Source: Spirochaetales bacterium (lineage in GTDB: Bacteria > Spirochaetota > Spirochaetia > DSM-2461). Taken from it: 64,000 nucleotides of DNA. This document shows, piece after piece, positions 48,933 through 60,101 of this stretch. The translations under genes were made by a program, and so were the position numbers. The stretch covers positions 1 through 64,000 of the forward strand of contig JAQQAP010000011.1 of NCBI GenBank assembly GCA_028533045.1, read 5' to 3'. Positions within the stretch are counted from its first letter, which is position 1, and each line of letters starts with the position of its first letter. The notes beneath the pieces were generated by a model. The model saw only the letters and a program-made list of their open reading frames with translations. It was not told the DNA's origin and ran no database searches.

Positions 48933-49885
48933 TGATGAGAATACTGTTTGCCGGGACACCGGATATGGCGGTTCCCTCCCTGGAAGCGTTGAACGAATGC
49001 TTTGAGGTGTGCGGTGTTTTGACCAATCCGGACAAAGCCAAGGGGCGGGGACGAAAGCTTCATCCCTCTCCGGTTAAAGCAAAGGCCCTGGAACTGGGGA
49101 TTCCCGTACTCCAGCCGGAAAAGCTGAACGAAGAAGCCCGGGAGGAAATCAGCGCTCTCAAGCCGGATGTACTGGTGTGTATTGCCTATGGGAAAATCCT
49201 GCGTCAGGCTGTTCTGGATCTTTTTCCTCAGGGTGCGGTGAATCTTCATCCTTCTTTACTTCCCAAATACCGCGGAGCATCTCCCGTTTCGGAAGCGATT
49301 AAAAATGGCGACAAGGAAACGGCCGTTACTATTCAGAAAATGGCCCTTAAAATGGATTCCGGCGATATTCTTTTTCAGAAACCCTATCTCCTTGACGGAA
49401 CGGAGACTACCGGAAGCTTTTTGGAAAGAGTTTCCCGAGACGGAGCCCTTTATATGGTGGAAGTTCTGACGAAAATGGAAAAGGGAGAGCTGACCGGCAT
49501 TCCCCAGGATGACGAGCGAGCCACCTACTGTTCCAAAGTAAATAAGGAAGACGGTCTAATAGACTGGAACGCTCCTGCTGCAGAGATTGAAAGGCTGATT
49601 CGGGCCTATTCTCCTTCTCCGGGAGGATTTACTTTCTGGAACGATCAGATTCTCTTTGTAAGAAAGGCTTCTATTGATGATTTAAGCTGGAAGGGAGAAG
49701 GCACGCCCCATCCCGGACAGGTCCTTGGTGTAGACAAGAGACGGGGAATTCTGGTACAAACAGGAGACGGACTTATCTGTCTTGAGGAGCTTCAGCTCCA
49801 ATCCCGGAAATCGCTGGACTTCAAGTCCTTTTTAAACGGGGTAAAAGATTTTCTCGATACCACTCTGGGAGAGGTTAATGGCTAA
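48932..49885 (+). CDS. fmt: methionyl-tRNA formyltransferase
   Basis: Formylates initiator Met-tRNA. The 317-aa protein has MRILFAGTPDMAVPSLEAL, the formyl-folate site in NLHPSLLPKYRGASPVSEAI (with catalytic His and the SLLP loop), TAVTIQKMALKMDSGDILFQ and the C-terminal OB-like domain (INKEDGLIDWNAPA type). GGAGGG lies just upstream of the double ATG. It is coupled to def before it and overlaps the PASTA gene by 8 nt after it. Confidence 0.97.
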   Translation: MMRILFAGTPDMAVPSLEALNECFEVCGVLTNPDKAKGRGRKLHPSPVKAKALELGIPVLQPEKLNEEAREEISALKPDVLVCIAYGKILRQAVLDLFPQGAVNLHPSLLPKYRGASPVSEAIKNGDKETAVTIQKMALKMDSGDILFQKPYLLDGTETTGSFLERVSRDGALYMVEVLTKMEKGELTGIPQDDERATYCSKVNKEDGLIDWNAPAAEIERLIRAYSPSPGGFTFWNDQILFVRKASIDDLSWKGEGTPHPGQVLGVDKRRGILVQTGDGLICLEELQLQSRKSLDFKSFLNGVKDFLDTTLGEVNG

Positions 49886-50939
49886 GGCATCTTTTTTTAA
49901 TAACGGGGGAAACAAAAAGGCTCCCGACGATTCTCTTTTGCACAAAGAACATAACGAAACGGCCCAGGAGCAGGACTTCTTTAAGAAGGCTGTGTATATT
50001 ATCCTTATTCTTTTTGGGGTAATGCTTTTTACTTTTGCCGTTACTTTTTTTGCTTCCGTCCGGGGCGGAGAGAAGACTCTCATTCCCAATGTTGTGGGCG
50101 AACAGGTGACCGATGCCCTCATTACCTTGCAGGAAAGGGAGCTTTATCCCAAAGTTTTGGTTAAATTTACCGATGATCCAAAAGAAAAGAATACCATTAT
50201 AGCCCAAAGTCCCAAACCGGGAACCAGTGTAAAGGCTGGCCGCCGGGTCATTCTTACTATTAGTAAGGGAGCGGTTGTGGAAAACGTGGGAAATTACGTG
50301 GGAAGCGAACTGGATGAGGTTCGGGCCAATCTGCAGACCCTTTTTGCCACTTATAAGCCTCTTCTTCAGATTGCCGAGGTTATCTATCAGCACTCCGACG
50401 AACCGGTGGGTACTATTCTGGCTCAAGAGCCGGCTCCGGGAACGGAAGTTACCGAGCTCACCGATCTTACCTTTATTGTAAGCCGCGGTATGGACGAAGG
50501 TATGTATAAGGTGGAAAACTTCAACGGAATGGGTTATGACGAGGTCGTACAGATTCTGAGCGAGCAGAACATTCCCTTTATCTTTGATATCGATTCGGGA
50601 GCTCCCGCCCAGCGTGAGGCGGTTGTCTTTAAGCAGAATCCCCCTATTGGAGACTATGTGGAACTGGGTGTTCCCATTGAGCTGACTATTAACGGTTTGA
50701 GCAAGGTTCCCCGGGGAATGGTTTTTGGACTGTTCGAGTATCAGTTGCCGGTTTACATGATTCCCGTAACTGTTCAGTTGGAACGGCAGGTCGAAGGTCA
50801 GGAACCGGAAATCATTTTTACTACGAAATACCCGGGCGGAAGGATTTCCGTTCCCTATATGGAAGAAGAGGGAACAACTCTGGTTCTATATGTTTCCTAT
50901 AAGGAGAAGACTCGAATCCTGTTGGATTCTCAAGAATAA
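49878..50939 (+). CDS. membrane protein with three PASTA domains
   Basis: A 353-aa protein with a cytoplasmic tail (1-35), one membrane helix (about 36-60, AVYIILILFGVMLFTFAVTFFA) and an outer part built of about three PASTA domains (about residues 68-140, 143-212 and 213-275), each with the D-V/V-G...L...G....P-x-x-G-x-x-V pattern. PASTA domains bind unlinked peptidoglycan; here no kinase or transpeptidase domain is attached, so it is a stand-alone receptor or scaffold. It is translated from inside the end of fmt. A hairpin followed by a T-run lies after the stop. Confidence 0.9.
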   Translation: MAKASFFNNGGNKKAPDDSLLHKEHNETAQEQDFFKKAVYIILILFGVMLFTFAVTFFASVRGGEKTLIPNVVGEQVTDALITLQERELYPKVLVKFTDDPKEKNTIIAQSPKPGTSVKAGRRVILTISKGAVVENVGNYVGSELDEVRANLQTLFATYKPLLQIAEVIYQHSDEPVGTILAQEPAPGTEVTELTDLTFIVSRGMDEGMYKVENFNGMGYDEVVQILSEQNIPFIFDIDSGAPAQREAVVFKQNPPIGDYVELGVPIELTINGLSKVPRGMVFGLFEYQLPVYMIPVTVQLERQVEGQEPEIIFTTKYPGGRISVPYMEEEGTTLVLYVSYKEKTRILLDSQE

Positions 50940-50959
50940 ACATCTATTATTTAGTTAAT

Positions 50960-50989
50960 GAACTGCCTGTAAAAGGGCGGTTTTTTTTT
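50960..50989 (+). terminator. intrinsic terminator of def-fmt-PASTA
   Basis: ACTGCC...GGGCGGT hairpin followed by nine T. The T-run overlaps the -35 of the next promoter. Confidence 0.65.
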
Positions 50990-51016
50990 GCTTTTTGGAG
51001 TTCCGTAGCCTATAAT
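50988..51016 (+). promoter_or_regulatory. sigma-70 promoter of the GGDEF-EAL gene
   Basis: TTGCTT (50988-50993), 17 nt, TATAAT (51011-51016); about 23 nt from the expected start to the ATG. Confidence 0.75.
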
Positions 51017-51045
51017 TTAAACCAGTATTTCCCGGAGATAGGATA

Positions 51046-54000
51046 ATGAACTACAGGAATTTCTCCATTAGTCACAAGCTGTTTTTTTCTTTTGCGGTGG
51101 TCTTTTTTTTGGTCATGAGTCTGCTTTTTTTGGCCCTTCATTTTTTTACCAGCCGGGGGATACATAATGCCATCATCCAGGAGCTGGAAACCAGTAACAG
51201 GCTTGCCACGGAAATCATTTACAGTCAGGCAGAAGCAACTATCCGAAGCCAACTCAAAAGCCTTGTCGTTGGGGCTTTGGGGGCCATCGAGTATATAGAC
51301 AAGCAGGGAGTGGTTTACGGTAAGAGCCTGGAAGAGCGTCAGAATGATGCGGAAGATTTTTTGGCTGGTATCAAGGTAGGTGAAACCGGTTATCCCTACG
51401 TCCTTAATAGTCAGGGCGTATTTCAATATCATCCCTATTATGAAACTGACGGTTCATCTCTTATGGAATATGAATTTGTCAGGAAACAGATTCGCAGCCG
51501 CAGGGGCTATATGGCCTATAGTTGGGCTAATCCGGGAGAGACTGTTAACCGGGACAAGGTCCTCTATATGGAACGCTATATGCCCTGGGACTGGATCATT
51601 ACCATATCTGCTTATAGAGAAGAGTTCAACCGCATTGTTTCCCTTGAGGATTTACGTGATTCCATAGAAAAGGTAAAGATACGTGATAAGGGATATTTCT
51701 TTGTCATGGACCTGGAAGGACATCTTTTGATTCATCCTACTATGGAAGGGGTTTATTACAGGGATGTTGCCAATGAGGAAAATCTGGACTTATCTTTTTA
51801 TGAAGAAATGCTTCAAACGCGAAACGGGCGGATTGAGTATGAGTGGTATGCACCGAAAGAGGAAGGGATCTTCCAGAAAATGGTAATTTATCGCTACTTA
51901 CCCGAGTTGGACTGGATTGTCGCCGCTTCCATCTACCTGGACGACTATTCAGACACACGGGATATTATTAATACGTCTCTCACCCTATTTCTTATTCTTG
52001 CGGCTGTGCTCTTTCTGATAGCCAGTAAACGAATGGCCAGTCTCATTACAAGACCGTTGAAAGAGCTGATTCGTTCCTTTGATACCCCCCTTGAGGATAA
52101 TCATATTAAGGATGAGATTCGCCAGGTGGCCAATCAGGTTCATTCCTATATGAATGCCCTGAATATGGAAACGAATATGAGAAAGATTACGGAGGAGAAA
52201 AACCGTATTCTGGCAGAGTTCCCCGAGGGTAATCCCTTCCCCGTCCTGAGGGTGGGGCGGAATAATCGGATTCTCTATGCTAATCCACCGGCCAGGACGC
52301 TGTTAGATGATTGGGGGACCGGACTTCACATGCTTTTGCCAGAGGAGCTTTTCCAGCAGATAAAGGAGTTTTCCGGGGAATTCGGAAGTCTTGAGTATCA
52401 GGTGGGTGAAAAGACCTATAACATTATGATGTCCTTCTATGAGGATCAGCAAGCCTACTATCTTTTAGTGGTGGATATTACCGATCACAAGAGAAGTGAA
52501 GCTCTTATGCTTATGTCGGAGAGTGTTTTTTACAATACCATGGAGGGGATTGTTATTACCGATCCGGAAGGAACTATACAGCGGGTTAATAACGCTTTTC
52601 AGGATATTACCGGTTACAGCGCAGAAGAAGCTATTGGAGAAAATCCCCGTATTTTGAAGTCCGATCGTCATGAGGATGATTTTTATAAAGAGATGTGGGA
52701 GACCTTGATAAGCAAGGGGACATGGGCCGGGGAGATCTGGAACCGCCGGAAGAATGGTGATCCCTATCCTGAATGGCTTACCATTAACAGCATTAAAGAT
52801 GAAATGGGCCAGCTAATGCATTATGTGGCCCTTTTTAGGGATATTTCCGATCTGAAGAGGAGTGAAGAAGAGCTGCGTCATCAAGCCTATCACGATTCCC
52901 TTACAGGGCTTCCCAATCGTATGCTTTTTGAAGACCGCCTCTCCCGGGAGATCATACGGGCGGAACGGGAAAACAGTATCATGGCGGTTATTTTTCTGGA
53001 TATGGATAACTTTAAGACAATTAACGACAGCCTGGGCCACCATGTGGGTGACTCTTTTTTGGTGAATATTGCCGACCGTCTCAAGAAAGCCTGTCGGGAG
53101 GACGATACGGTCGCCCGGTTGGGGGGGGATGAGTTTGTCATTCTCCTGCCAAATATGCAGCTGGATAGGAATATCGTACGTATTGTAAAACGACTCCAGT
53201 TCTCCCTGGGGGAATCACTTTTTTTTGATAATAATGAGATTGTGCCTTCCGCCAGTATTGGAATAACCTTTTACCCTAACGATGGTAAAAACGCCCAGCT
53301 TCTTATGAAAAATGCCGATATGGCCATGTACAAATCAAAGCAGGGAGAGAAAGGCAGCTATTCCTTTTATAATCAGAAAATGAGTAAGCGATTTTATAAG
53401 CGGATTGAGCTGGAAGGACGATTAAAGAACGCCTTGAAGAATAATGAGATTCGCATTGCCTATCAGCCTAAAGTCAGTCCCCAAACGGAACTGATTGAGG
53501 GATTTGAAGCTCTCATACGTTGGGAAAGTGCCGATTTGGGAATGATTCCCCCCACCGATTTCATTGACTTGGCCGAGGAGACGGGCTATATAATGGAATT
53601 GGGGGATTGGGTTCTGGAAAAATCGCTCTATGACTTAAGGGATTTTGAGAAGGTTGTCGGTCGGGATCTGGAGATGGCCGTGAACCTTTCGGCCCGTCAA
53701 TTTAAAGACACCCATATGGTGGAACGGATAGAGCAGATTCTCGGGAGCTCCCCCGTGGACAGGAGTCATGTGAATCTGGAAATTACAGAAAATATGGCTA
53801 TGGAAAACCCGGACCGGATTTTTGATATATTGGAACAGTTATACAATCTGAATGTGAAAATTTCCATAGACGATTTTGGGACGGGCTATTCCTCTTTTAG
53901 CTATCTGACCCTTTTTAAAACAAACTCCCTAAAGATTGATAAATCCTTTGTGGACGGTACGCCGGAGAATGAGAAAAAAAGCGCCGTAGTACGGAACATC

Positions 54001-54186
54001 ATTGAACTGTCCCATATATTGGGAATGGAAGTGGTGGCCGAAGGGGTGGAAAGCAGAGAGCAGGCTGACTTTTTACGGCAGGCCGGTTGTGAGCTGATTC
54101 AGGGGTATTACTACTCCAAGCCTCTCTTTAAAAGTGAGATGATACGTTTCCTGGGAGATCGTGAAAAGAGCCTCGCCGAGAGTTAA
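51046..54186 (+). CDS. sensory cyclic-di-GMP protein (Cache-PAS-GGDEF-EAL)
   Basis: A 1046-aa membrane sensor that can make and break cyclic di-GMP. A helix at 12-35 and another near 305-325 enclose a double Cache sensor ([13 protein letters not shown] and [19 protein letters not shown] blocks). A HAMP-like linker and two PAS-like domains (about 385-490 and 500-615) follow. The GGDEF domain (about 620-780) keeps the active RLGGDEF loop and an RxxD inhibitory site (REDD) five residues before it. The EAL domain (about 790-1040) keeps [28 protein letters not shown] and EGVE, so both halves should be active. GGAGATAG precedes the ATG. Its stop overlaps that of the convergent MCP gene. Confidence 0.95.
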   Translation: MNYRNFSISHKLFFSFAVVFFLVMSLLFLALHFFTSRGIHNAIIQELETSNRLATEIIYSQAEATIRSQLKSLVVGALGAIEYIDKQGVVYGKSLEERQNDAEDFLAGIKVGETGYPYVLNSQGVFQYHPYYETDGSSLMEYEFVRKQIRSRRGYMAYSWANPGETVNRDKVLYMERYMPWDWIITISAYREEFNRIVSLEDLRDSIEKVKIRDKGYFFVMDLEGHLLIHPTMEGVYYRDVANEENLDLSFYEEMLQTRNGRIEYEWYAPKEEGIFQKMVIYRYLPELDWIVAASIYLDDYSDTRDIINTSLTLFLILAAVLFLIASKRMASLITRPLKELIRSFDTPLEDNHIKDEIRQVANQVHSYMNALNMETNMRKITEEKNRILAEFPEGNPFPVLRVGRNNRILYANPPARTLLDDWGTGLHMLLPEELFQQIKEFSGEFGSLEYQVGEKTYNIMMSFYEDQQAYYLLVVDITDHKRSEALMLMSESVFYNTMEGIVITDPEGTIQRVNNAFQDITGYSAEEAIGENPRILKSDRHEDDFYKEMWETLISKGTWAGEIWNRRKNGDPYPEWLTINSIKDEMGQLMHYVALFRDISDLKRSEEELRHQAYHDSLTGLPNRMLFEDRLSREIIRAERENSIMAVIFLDMDNFKTINDSLGHHVGDSFLVNIADRLKKACREDDTVARLGGDEFVILLPNMQLDRNIVRIVKRLQFSLGESLFFDNNEIVPSASIGITFYPNDGKNAQLLMKNADMAMYKSKQGEKGSYSFYNQKMSKRFYKRIELEGRLKNALKNNEIRIAYQPKVSPQTELIEGFEALIRWESADLGMIPPTDFIDLAEETGYIMELGDWVLEKSLYDLRDFEKVVGRDLEMAVNLSARQFKDTHMVERIEQILGSSPVDRSHVNLEITENMAMENPDRIFDILEQLYNLNVKISIDDFGTGYSSFSYLTLFKTNSLKIDKSFVDGTPENEKKSAVVRNIIELSHILGMEVVAEGVESREQADFLRQAGCELIQGYYYSKPLFKSEMIRFLGDREKSLAES

Positions 54187-55967
54187 ATGGTAAACTGGCC
54201 AATTTCTTCCCGGACACTTTCTGCCGTAGCCTCCGAGGCCAGAGAAATCTGACTTAAATCTTCCATGGCGTGGGTTATTTCATTGATCCCCAGGCTGACT
54301 TCTTTTATTCCCCCCACTATGGAATGGGACATATCGCGCAGGTTTTCCATAGAGTGGTTGGCAGAGAGAGTACTCCTATCTATTTCTCCCGAGGCTGTTT
54401 GAATTTGGTTTGTAATATCCGAGAGGGAACTAACGGCTTTTGTTATTTCTCCCGTTCCCTGTGATAATTCATCCATACTCTGCGTAATTTCCCGGAAGGT
54501 ATCGGTAAAGCCGGATACTTCATGTTCTACCGTTTCGAAGGATTCCTTGTTCTCTTCCGAAGCTATCCGGGCCGATTCGACAATGGTGGAGATCTGATTC
54601 AGAGTGTCGTTGATGAGGTGGGCATTATTACCCGTATCTTCCGCCAGTTTGCGTATTTCTTCGGCAACCACGGCAAAACCGCGTCCGCTTTCACCGGCAT
54701 GGGCCGCTTCAATGGCGGCGTTCATGGCTAATAAATTGGTTTGGGAGGCAATATTATTAATGACATCGGTTATGTTGTGCATATTGGAGGAGAGCTCGAC
54801 GATTTGGCGGATGGTGCTGTCCGTTTCAACCATATTCCCATGGGTATGTTGAATCTTTTCAATCAGAAGACCGGTTTGCCTATTCCTTTCGTCGCTCAGC
54901 TTGGCCACATTGTTGATAGAGGCGGCCATTTCTTCTACGGAAGCGGAGGATTCGTTAACCGCACTGGATTGATGGACTATTTGCTTGGAGAGGGACTTGA
55001 TGCTTGAGGCAATCCGATTGACTGCGGAGACCGAATCGTCTACCACCTGGTCCTGTTGTTCCATTTGGCGGGACATATTGGACATTGTCGCATCCATCTG
55101 CGTTATAGAAGAGGTGACTTCTATGGTGGCCTGGGAGAGTTGATGGTTTATTTCCTTGTCCCTGTCGGAAAGTTCTTCTATGTTGCGAATAAGCGAGCTG
55201 AGAGTCCCGAAGCTGGAATTGAAATCATTAATCAGTTTTCCGAATTCGTTCTTTCTCCTGTATTCTGTTTTTTCATTTAGAATTCCTGCCGCCAGGTTTT
55301 CCGTGTATCGATTAATTTTAAGAAAGCCCCGGATAAGGGATTTCACAAAAGCGTAGGAAAGAGTAAGGCACAGAATAATAGCCACTAGAGAGGCGGTAAG
55401 AGACTGAACTCGGGTAAGGTGCTGATTTCGCAGAATCTCATTGAGACTAAGGAGTAATTCCTTTTCATGCTCTTCCACAAGGACCGTTAACTGCTCACTC
55501 ATGGCGGCTGCATAGGGGTCGAATTCACCCATCATAACATTTCCCCCATCGGGACCTTCTTCAATATAGGTCTCTGCCATATCTCTACCTACCCGGTAGA
55601 AGTCATCCAGGCTATGGGACAGGATTATGAGTTTTTGCTGTACCTCCGGTTCTTCTTCGTGGGATTCAATGAGGTGTTCCAGTATTTTACGGGCATCGTC
55701 GTAGTAATAGACGGCTTCGTCAAAGCCGTCATCATAGCCGGGATAGGCTCGGGTGGCGGATATATCGGTGAGCCATTGTTGTATTTGGATAACATCCTTT
55801 TCCAGGCTAAGAAAATCCAGTGTGTGAGGCAGAATTTCTTTTGATACATCACTTACGTGACTTTCTGTAAGGCGGCTTTTGGCAATTGTTAATACTGACA
55901 GGCAAATTATAATAAGTAGGATGGTGGCAAAACCAACAATAAGAGCGTTTTTGAGGGATATATTCAC
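54183..55967 (-). CDS. methyl-accepting chemotaxis protein
   Basis: A chemoreceptor of 594 aa. I chose GTG at 55967 (GGGAG 7 nt upstream) because the upstream TTG has no ribosome site. Helix 1 (about residues 6-30), a four-helix-bundle-type periplasmic domain of about 160 residues (no Cache-like beta pattern; [22 protein letters not shown]), helix 2 (about 190-212), a HAMP region, then the long signalling coiled coil. The hairpin tip [38 protein letters not shown] is the universal MCP signature. There is no C-terminal pentapeptide for a methyltransferase. Its stop overlaps the GGDEF-EAL gene, so the two may share messages at their ends. Confidence 0.96.
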   Translation of the reverse strand: MNISLKNALIVGFATILLIIICLSVLTIAKSRLTESHVSDVSKEILPHTLDFLSLEKDVIQIQQWLTDISATRAYPGYDDGFDEAVYYYDDARKILEHLIESHEEEPEVQQKLIILSHSLDDFYRVGRDMAETYIEEGPDGGNVMMGEFDPYAAAMSEQLTVLVEEHEKELLLSLNEILRNQHLTRVQSLTASLVAIILCLTLSYAFVKSLIRGFLKINRYTENLAAGILNEKTEYRRKNEFGKLINDFNSSFGTLSSLIRNIEELSDRDKEINHQLSQATIEVTSSITQMDATMSNMSRQMEQQDQVVDDSVSAVNRIASSIKSLSKQIVHQSSAVNESSASVEEMAASINNVAKLSDERNRQTGLLIEKIQHTHGNMVETDSTIRQIVELSSNMHNITDVINNIASQTNLLAMNAAIEAAHAGESGRGFAVVAEEIRKLAEDTGNNAHLINDTLNQISTIVESARIASEENKESFETVEHEVSGFTDTFREITQSMDELSQGTGEITKAVSSLSDITNQIQTASGEIDRSTLSANHSMENLRDMSHSIVGGIKEVSLGINEITHAMEDLSQISLASEATAESVREEIGQFTI

Positions 55968-56079
55968 TTTAAGACTCCCATACGGATTGAACTTTAATTT
56001 CAATTAAAAGTGATTTCTCTCTGAAAATCAAATAATGGGGGAAACGTTTCAGATTCTTCAGCTGAGGTATAATGGCGGT

Positions 56080-59079
56080 CTAAGCTTCAAGAAAACGGGC
56101 CAGGGTTTCCTGGAGAATTGTCATGGTGTAGGGCTTGGCAATGACTCCGGCCAAGCCGTTTTTTTCATGATCCGCCATAAGTTGTTCATCCGCATAGCCG
56201 CTTGAGATTACTATTTTTGCCTCTTTGTCGAAGTTCAGAATATGGCGGGCTGTCTCTTTACCTCCGATTCCGCCGGGGATGGTCAAGTCCAGGATTACCA
56301 GGTCGAATTTCTCTCCTTTCTCATAGGCGTGCTTGTAAAGTTCCATTGCTTTTTTTCCTTCGGCACAGGTTTCAACCGTATAGGAGAATTGGTTTAGCAT
56401 TTTTTCAAGAGTTTTCCGGATTATTGCTTCGTCATCCATCACCAGGATTTTTGCCTCCCCGAAGTGAGAGGCTTGGGGAAGGGGTGAGGGGGCTCGAGAA
56501 TCCGGCTTATCCTTACTCAGGGCGGGAAGATAAAGGATAAAGGTGGTGCCCTTTCCCAGACGGGATTTTACACTAATATGACCTCCGTGGCGGCGTACTA
56601 TAGAATAGGTGGTGGCCAGTCCCAGGCCGGAGCCGGTCTCTTTGGTGGTGAAGTAGGGATCAAAAATACGTTCCAGGTGTTCCGGGGAGATACCGCTCCC
56701 TTCATCGCTAAGGGATATCTTGATGTAGTTCCCCCCGTCCAGTTCGGGGATTTGCCCTCCCGACAGCTTTTGATTCTCCAGGGTTAAGCTAATATGCCCT
56801 CCTTGAGGCATGGCGTGGAGGGCGTTGATGGTAAGGTTGCCAAATACCTGCTGCATCTGGCCCTGATCTACATGGGCAAGCCACAGATTTTCGGGCAGGG
56901 TCATTTGCAGTTTCACGTTGCTGCCGGAAAGATTGAAGTTCACCACTTTACTGATTAAGTCCCCCAGGCTGAGTGATTGTTTGATAGGAGCTCCTCCCTT
57001 GGCAAAGGTAAGTAGCTGGTTGGTTAGCCGTGTGGCCGTATCCATAGATTCCTCTGCGGCATCGATAAAAGGATAGGAGGGATGATTCGGGTCAAGTTCA
57101 CTTTTTGCCAGGGAAACATTACCGTAGAGACCGGTAAGAATGTTGTTGAAGTCATGGGCCAGTCCTCCCGCCAGGGTACCCAGGGTTTTAAGCTTGTCCA
57201 GGGTTAGTCTTTCCTCTTCCAGACGCTTTCTATCGGTGACGTCGACAAATAGGGATAGGAGGCTGTCCCCCAGGGGAATCCCGTAATTTTCGGCATTTTT
57301 CAGTGATCCGTCCCGACAGGTAATGGTGGTATCAAAGGGGCCAAAATAGCTTCCTTCCGCCCGGGCTTCTTTAAGGGCTTCTCCCCATATCAGCAGTCCT
57401 CTTTCCCGGACTTTGTCATCGGGATAGGCCCGGTTCCACCACTGGTCAATGGAGCTTACTTCCTCCTCGCTGTAGCCAAACAGTTCAGTAAAAGAGTTGT
57501 TCCGGAAAGCGACTTTATTCTCTTCATTGGTTAGTACTACGGCAATGGGCAGACTTTGGAGGATATTGCGGAGGTCTTCTTCCGCTTTTTTTCGTTTCGT
57601 AATGTCCCGGACTTCGGTAACCCTTATGTCCCGGCCTTTGTAGTTGATCTCCTTTGTCCGGAGAACCAGGGGGTATTTTGTTCCGTCCTTGCGGAGCCCG
57701 ATTGTTTCATAGCCCTCTTCATGATGGTTTTCTATGTAGTGCAAGACAATTTCCCGTGACTTGGGAATAAGAAGGTTCAGGCCGTTCATTCCAATCAGTT
57801 CTTCCGGTGAGTAGCCGGTTATTTGCGTAAGGCTTTCGTTGCAGTCCAGGATTATTCCCTTTTCATGAAGCATAACTCCTCCAAAGGTGGCTTCATGAAG
57901 AGCTTTGTACCTGTCCTTTTCATCTTGCATACTCTTCTGGGCCTCAATCTTTTCCCGGAGCAAGTGGTTGGCGCTTGCTGCCATTTGATAGAGTTCTTCA
58001 AAACGGAGTTCGCTCGGTCCTATCTCTTTATCCTCGTGGGCGGCCTTGTCGAAGTAGGAGCTGAATTGGGACAAGTCTTTAAGTATCCAGTTTGTGATGA
58101 GTCGGAAAGAGAGAATAATAGAGACCATAACGATGAGGGTAAGAAAGACCGTATTCCTCAGATCTTCGTAGAGTTCCTTGTTTAACTGATTCTCCAGTTC
58201 TTTAATTCCCTCGTCTATATCATCTAAGTAGACTCCCGTTCCAATAAGCCACTCCCAGTCGGGAATGCCTCGGGCATAAACAATTTTTGGGCGTTCTTCA
58301 CCCGTATCCGGCTTGGGCCACCAAAATTCGGTAAAGCCCCCTTCCGGCTGTTTGGCCAGGGCGATTAAGGCTTGACTTGTTTTGGTTCCGCGGCTGTCCT
58401 CCGTTTCCCATAAATCCGTTCCGACCAGTTCAGGTTGGGAGCCGTGGGCCAGGTTGATTCCCTCCCAGGTACCTACAAAGAAGTAGCCGTTATTGTGTTT
58501 GCCATAGCGGTTGGCGCCTATCTGTTTTAGCAACTCTTTCTTAAGGCGGGCTTCCCGATTATTGAGGGAGAGGCCGGTTCCTATGATCCAGTCAAAGGGT
58601 TCGAACGGTTCGGAGTAGGTGAGGGAATCGTCATCTTTTATTTTTTCTCCATTGAGAAGGCTTATTCCGTCATTCTGACGGTAGATAAAATAGTAGGCCC
58701 CGTTCTCTTCAATATTCAGAGGGCTTAAGGCCTGGAGTATCATTTCCCGGACGGCGGCGGGAGAGGCCTGCCAGTTCTGATTATAAATGTTCCAGGCTGT
58801 TCTCAGCGCTTCCCTAGTTCTGTTCCGGGCGGTGAGCTGTGTCTCTTCTTCCAGAAGGGAACGTTTGTAGTCAATGGTACGGAGAACCGCTTCCATTTCG
58901 CTTTTGGTTAACTCCTTTTGTTGTTCCACGTAATTTTGATGCATCTCCTCGGCGCGGACGTTAAAACTTGACCGGTTACTGTTTATTTGGAGAGCCAGAA
59001 AGATCAAAGTCATAAAAATAAGGGAGGCGAGAAAGAAAGTTTGTATCGTTGTAACCAGTCGGTTATGTCGAGATCTCAC
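56080..59079 (-). CDS. hybrid sensor histidine kinase (Cache-PAS-PAS-HK-REC)
   Basis: A 999-aa membrane kinase. Helices at about 12-32 and 310-332 enclose a double Cache sensor (ENGAYYFIYRQNDG; NNGYFFVGTWEGINLAHGS; PDWEWLIGTGVYLDD). Two PAS domains follow (about 395-500 and 510-620). The H-box is LAGGLAHDFNNILTG (about 655), then a complete HATPase (N box FGNLTINALHAMPQGG, DEGSGIS, TKETGSGLGLATTYSIV). The C-terminal receiver (about 880-999) keeps VMDDEA, VILDLTIPGG (phospho-Asp), SSG and KPYT. The start is GTG without a clear ribosome site. It lies 38 nt past the oxidoreductase gene on the same strand. The stand-alone HPt and CheY proteins of this window are possible partners. Confidence 0.95.
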   Translation of the reverse strand: MRSRHNRLVTTIQTFFLASLIFMTLIFLALQINSNRSSFNVRAEEMHQNYVEQQKELTKSEMEAVLRTIDYKRSLLEEETQLTARNRTREALRTAWNIYNQNWQASPAAVREMILQALSPLNIEENGAYYFIYRQNDGISLLNGEKIKDDDSLTYSEPFEPFDWIIGTGLSLNNREARLKKELLKQIGANRYGKHNNGYFFVGTWEGINLAHGSQPELVGTDLWETEDSRGTKTSQALIALAKQPEGGFTEFWWPKPDTGEERPKIVYARGIPDWEWLIGTGVYLDDIDEGIKELENQLNKELYEDLRNTVFLTLIVMVSIILSFRLITNWILKDLSQFSSYFDKAAHEDKEIGPSELRFEELYQMAASANHLLREKIEAQKSMQDEKDRYKALHEATFGGVMLHEKGIILDCNESLTQITGYSPEELIGMNGLNLLIPKSREIVLHYIENHHEEGYETIGLRKDGTKYPLVLRTKEINYKGRDIRVTEVRDITKRKKAEEDLRNILQSLPIAVVLTNEENKVAFRNNSFTELFGYSEEEVSSIDQWWNRAYPDDKVRERGLLIWGEALKEARAEGSYFGPFDTTITCRDGSLKNAENYGIPLGDSLLSLFVDVTDRKRLEEERLTLDKLKTLGTLAGGLAHDFNNILTGLYGNVSLAKSELDPNHPSYPFIDAAEESMDTATRLTNQLLTFAKGGAPIKQSLSLGDLISKVVNFNLSGSNVKLQMTLPENLWLAHVDQGQMQQVFGNLTINALHAMPQGGHISLTLENQKLSGGQIPELDGGNYIKISLSDEGSGISPEHLERIFDPYFTTKETGSGLGLATTYSIVRRHGGHISVKSRLGKGTTFILYLPALSKDKPDSRAPSPLPQASHFGEAKILVMDDEAIIRKTLEKMLNQFSYTVETCAEGKKAMELYKHAYEKGEKFDLVILDLTIPGGIGGKETARHILNFDKEAKIVISSGYADEQLMADHEKNGLAGVIAKPYTMTILQETLARFLEA

Positions 59080-59117
59080 GATATTAATAGTAAGTTATGG
59101 GGCGGAAACAGTCAAAT

Positions 59118-60101
59118 CTACGGCTTGTAATAGACCGCCAGGAGAGAGGACATAACCTTTGTGAGGCTAAGAGCCTGGTCAAAGTCGGCGTGGCTTTTCT
59201 TTTGTCCCAGAATCTCATAGACAAGGGCTTGCTCATAGGGCATGGCAATATGTTCGGGTTTTTCGAATTGGTAGGTTTTTTCCTTGCCGTCAAGGATGAG
59301 GCGAAACTCTTTTACCGACATGCCGTCATAGACAATTCGTCCCTTTTCACCAATAATCTGCACCTCATTCTCCTGCTTGTCCGCCACGAAACACCAGTTC
59401 CCTGCTCCGCAAAGGCCGCTTTTGAAGCGAAACACAGCGCTGATGGTATCGTCCGCTCCATAGTAGCCTCCCAGATTTTGAACATGACCTTCCATCGATT
59501 CAAACTCGCCGAAGAAGAGGGCCAGACAGTCCAGTACATGGACGGCCATATCAAGGAACTTGCCGCCTCCGGATATCTCCGGTTTAACCCGCCAGGGCTG
59601 TGTCTTTTTATCTGTCTCTACAGGTTTGACCGGTTCTGTGTGGGTGATGTTTATGTAACGGATCGGGCCGATGGTTCCCCGGTCCAGGAGTTCTTTTATT
59701 TTGAGGAATTTTTCCAGTCCCCTGCGGTAGAAGGCCACGTAAACGGGAATTCCCAGTTCCTTTGAAAGGGATTGAATTTCCCGGGCCTCTTCGTAGCTGG
59801 GGGTAAGGGGCTTTTCGATGTAGGGAATTTTGCCTGCTTTTAAAGTCATGAGGGCGTAATCCCGGTGGCTGTTGGGAGGTGTGGCAATGTAAACTACGTC
59901 AATTTCCCCGTCCGCCAACAGCTCTTCCGCCGATTCATAGACCCGGTCCACCCCATGACGGCGGGCGTAGTCCCGGGCTCGTTCACCGGTTCTGTTGTAA
60001 ACGGCCAGGAGTCGGGAGTGTTCCGCCTTGTAGAGACCGGGGCCGCTTTTCACTTCCGTTACATCCCCGCAACCGATGATTCCCCAATTTACAGTCTTCA
60101 T
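59118..60101 (-). CDS. Gfo/Idh/MocA-family oxidoreductase
   Basis: An NAD(P)-dependent sugar or sugar-derivative dehydrogenase, 327 aa. The N-terminal Rossmann part shows WGIIGCGDVTEVK, IATPPNSHRDYALMTLKAGK and the catalytic-Lys motif YIEKPLTPSYEEA (E-K-P). The C-terminal alpha/beta half contains GGGKFLDMAVHVLDCLALFFG, with the family's conserved D and H. The substrate is not readable from sequence. Start: ATG at 60101 with GGGAGGGG 4 nt upstream, overlapping the stop of mnmD (ATGA). Confidence 0.92.
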   Translation of the reverse strand: MKTVNWGIIGCGDVTEVKSGPGLYKAEHSRLLAVYNRTGERARDYARRHGVDRVYESAEELLADGEIDVVYIATPPNSHRDYALMTLKAGKIPYIEKPLTPSYEEAREIQSLSKELGIPVYVAFYRRGLEKFLKIKELLDRGTIGPIRYINITHTEPVKPVETDKKTQPWRVKPEISGGGKFLDMAVHVLDCLALFFGEFESMEGHVQNLGGYYGADDTISAVFRFKSGLCGAGNWCFVADKQENEVQIIGEKGRIVYDGMSVKEFRLILDGKEKTYQFEKPEHIAMPYEQALVYEILGQKKSHADFDQALSLTKVMSSLLAVYYKP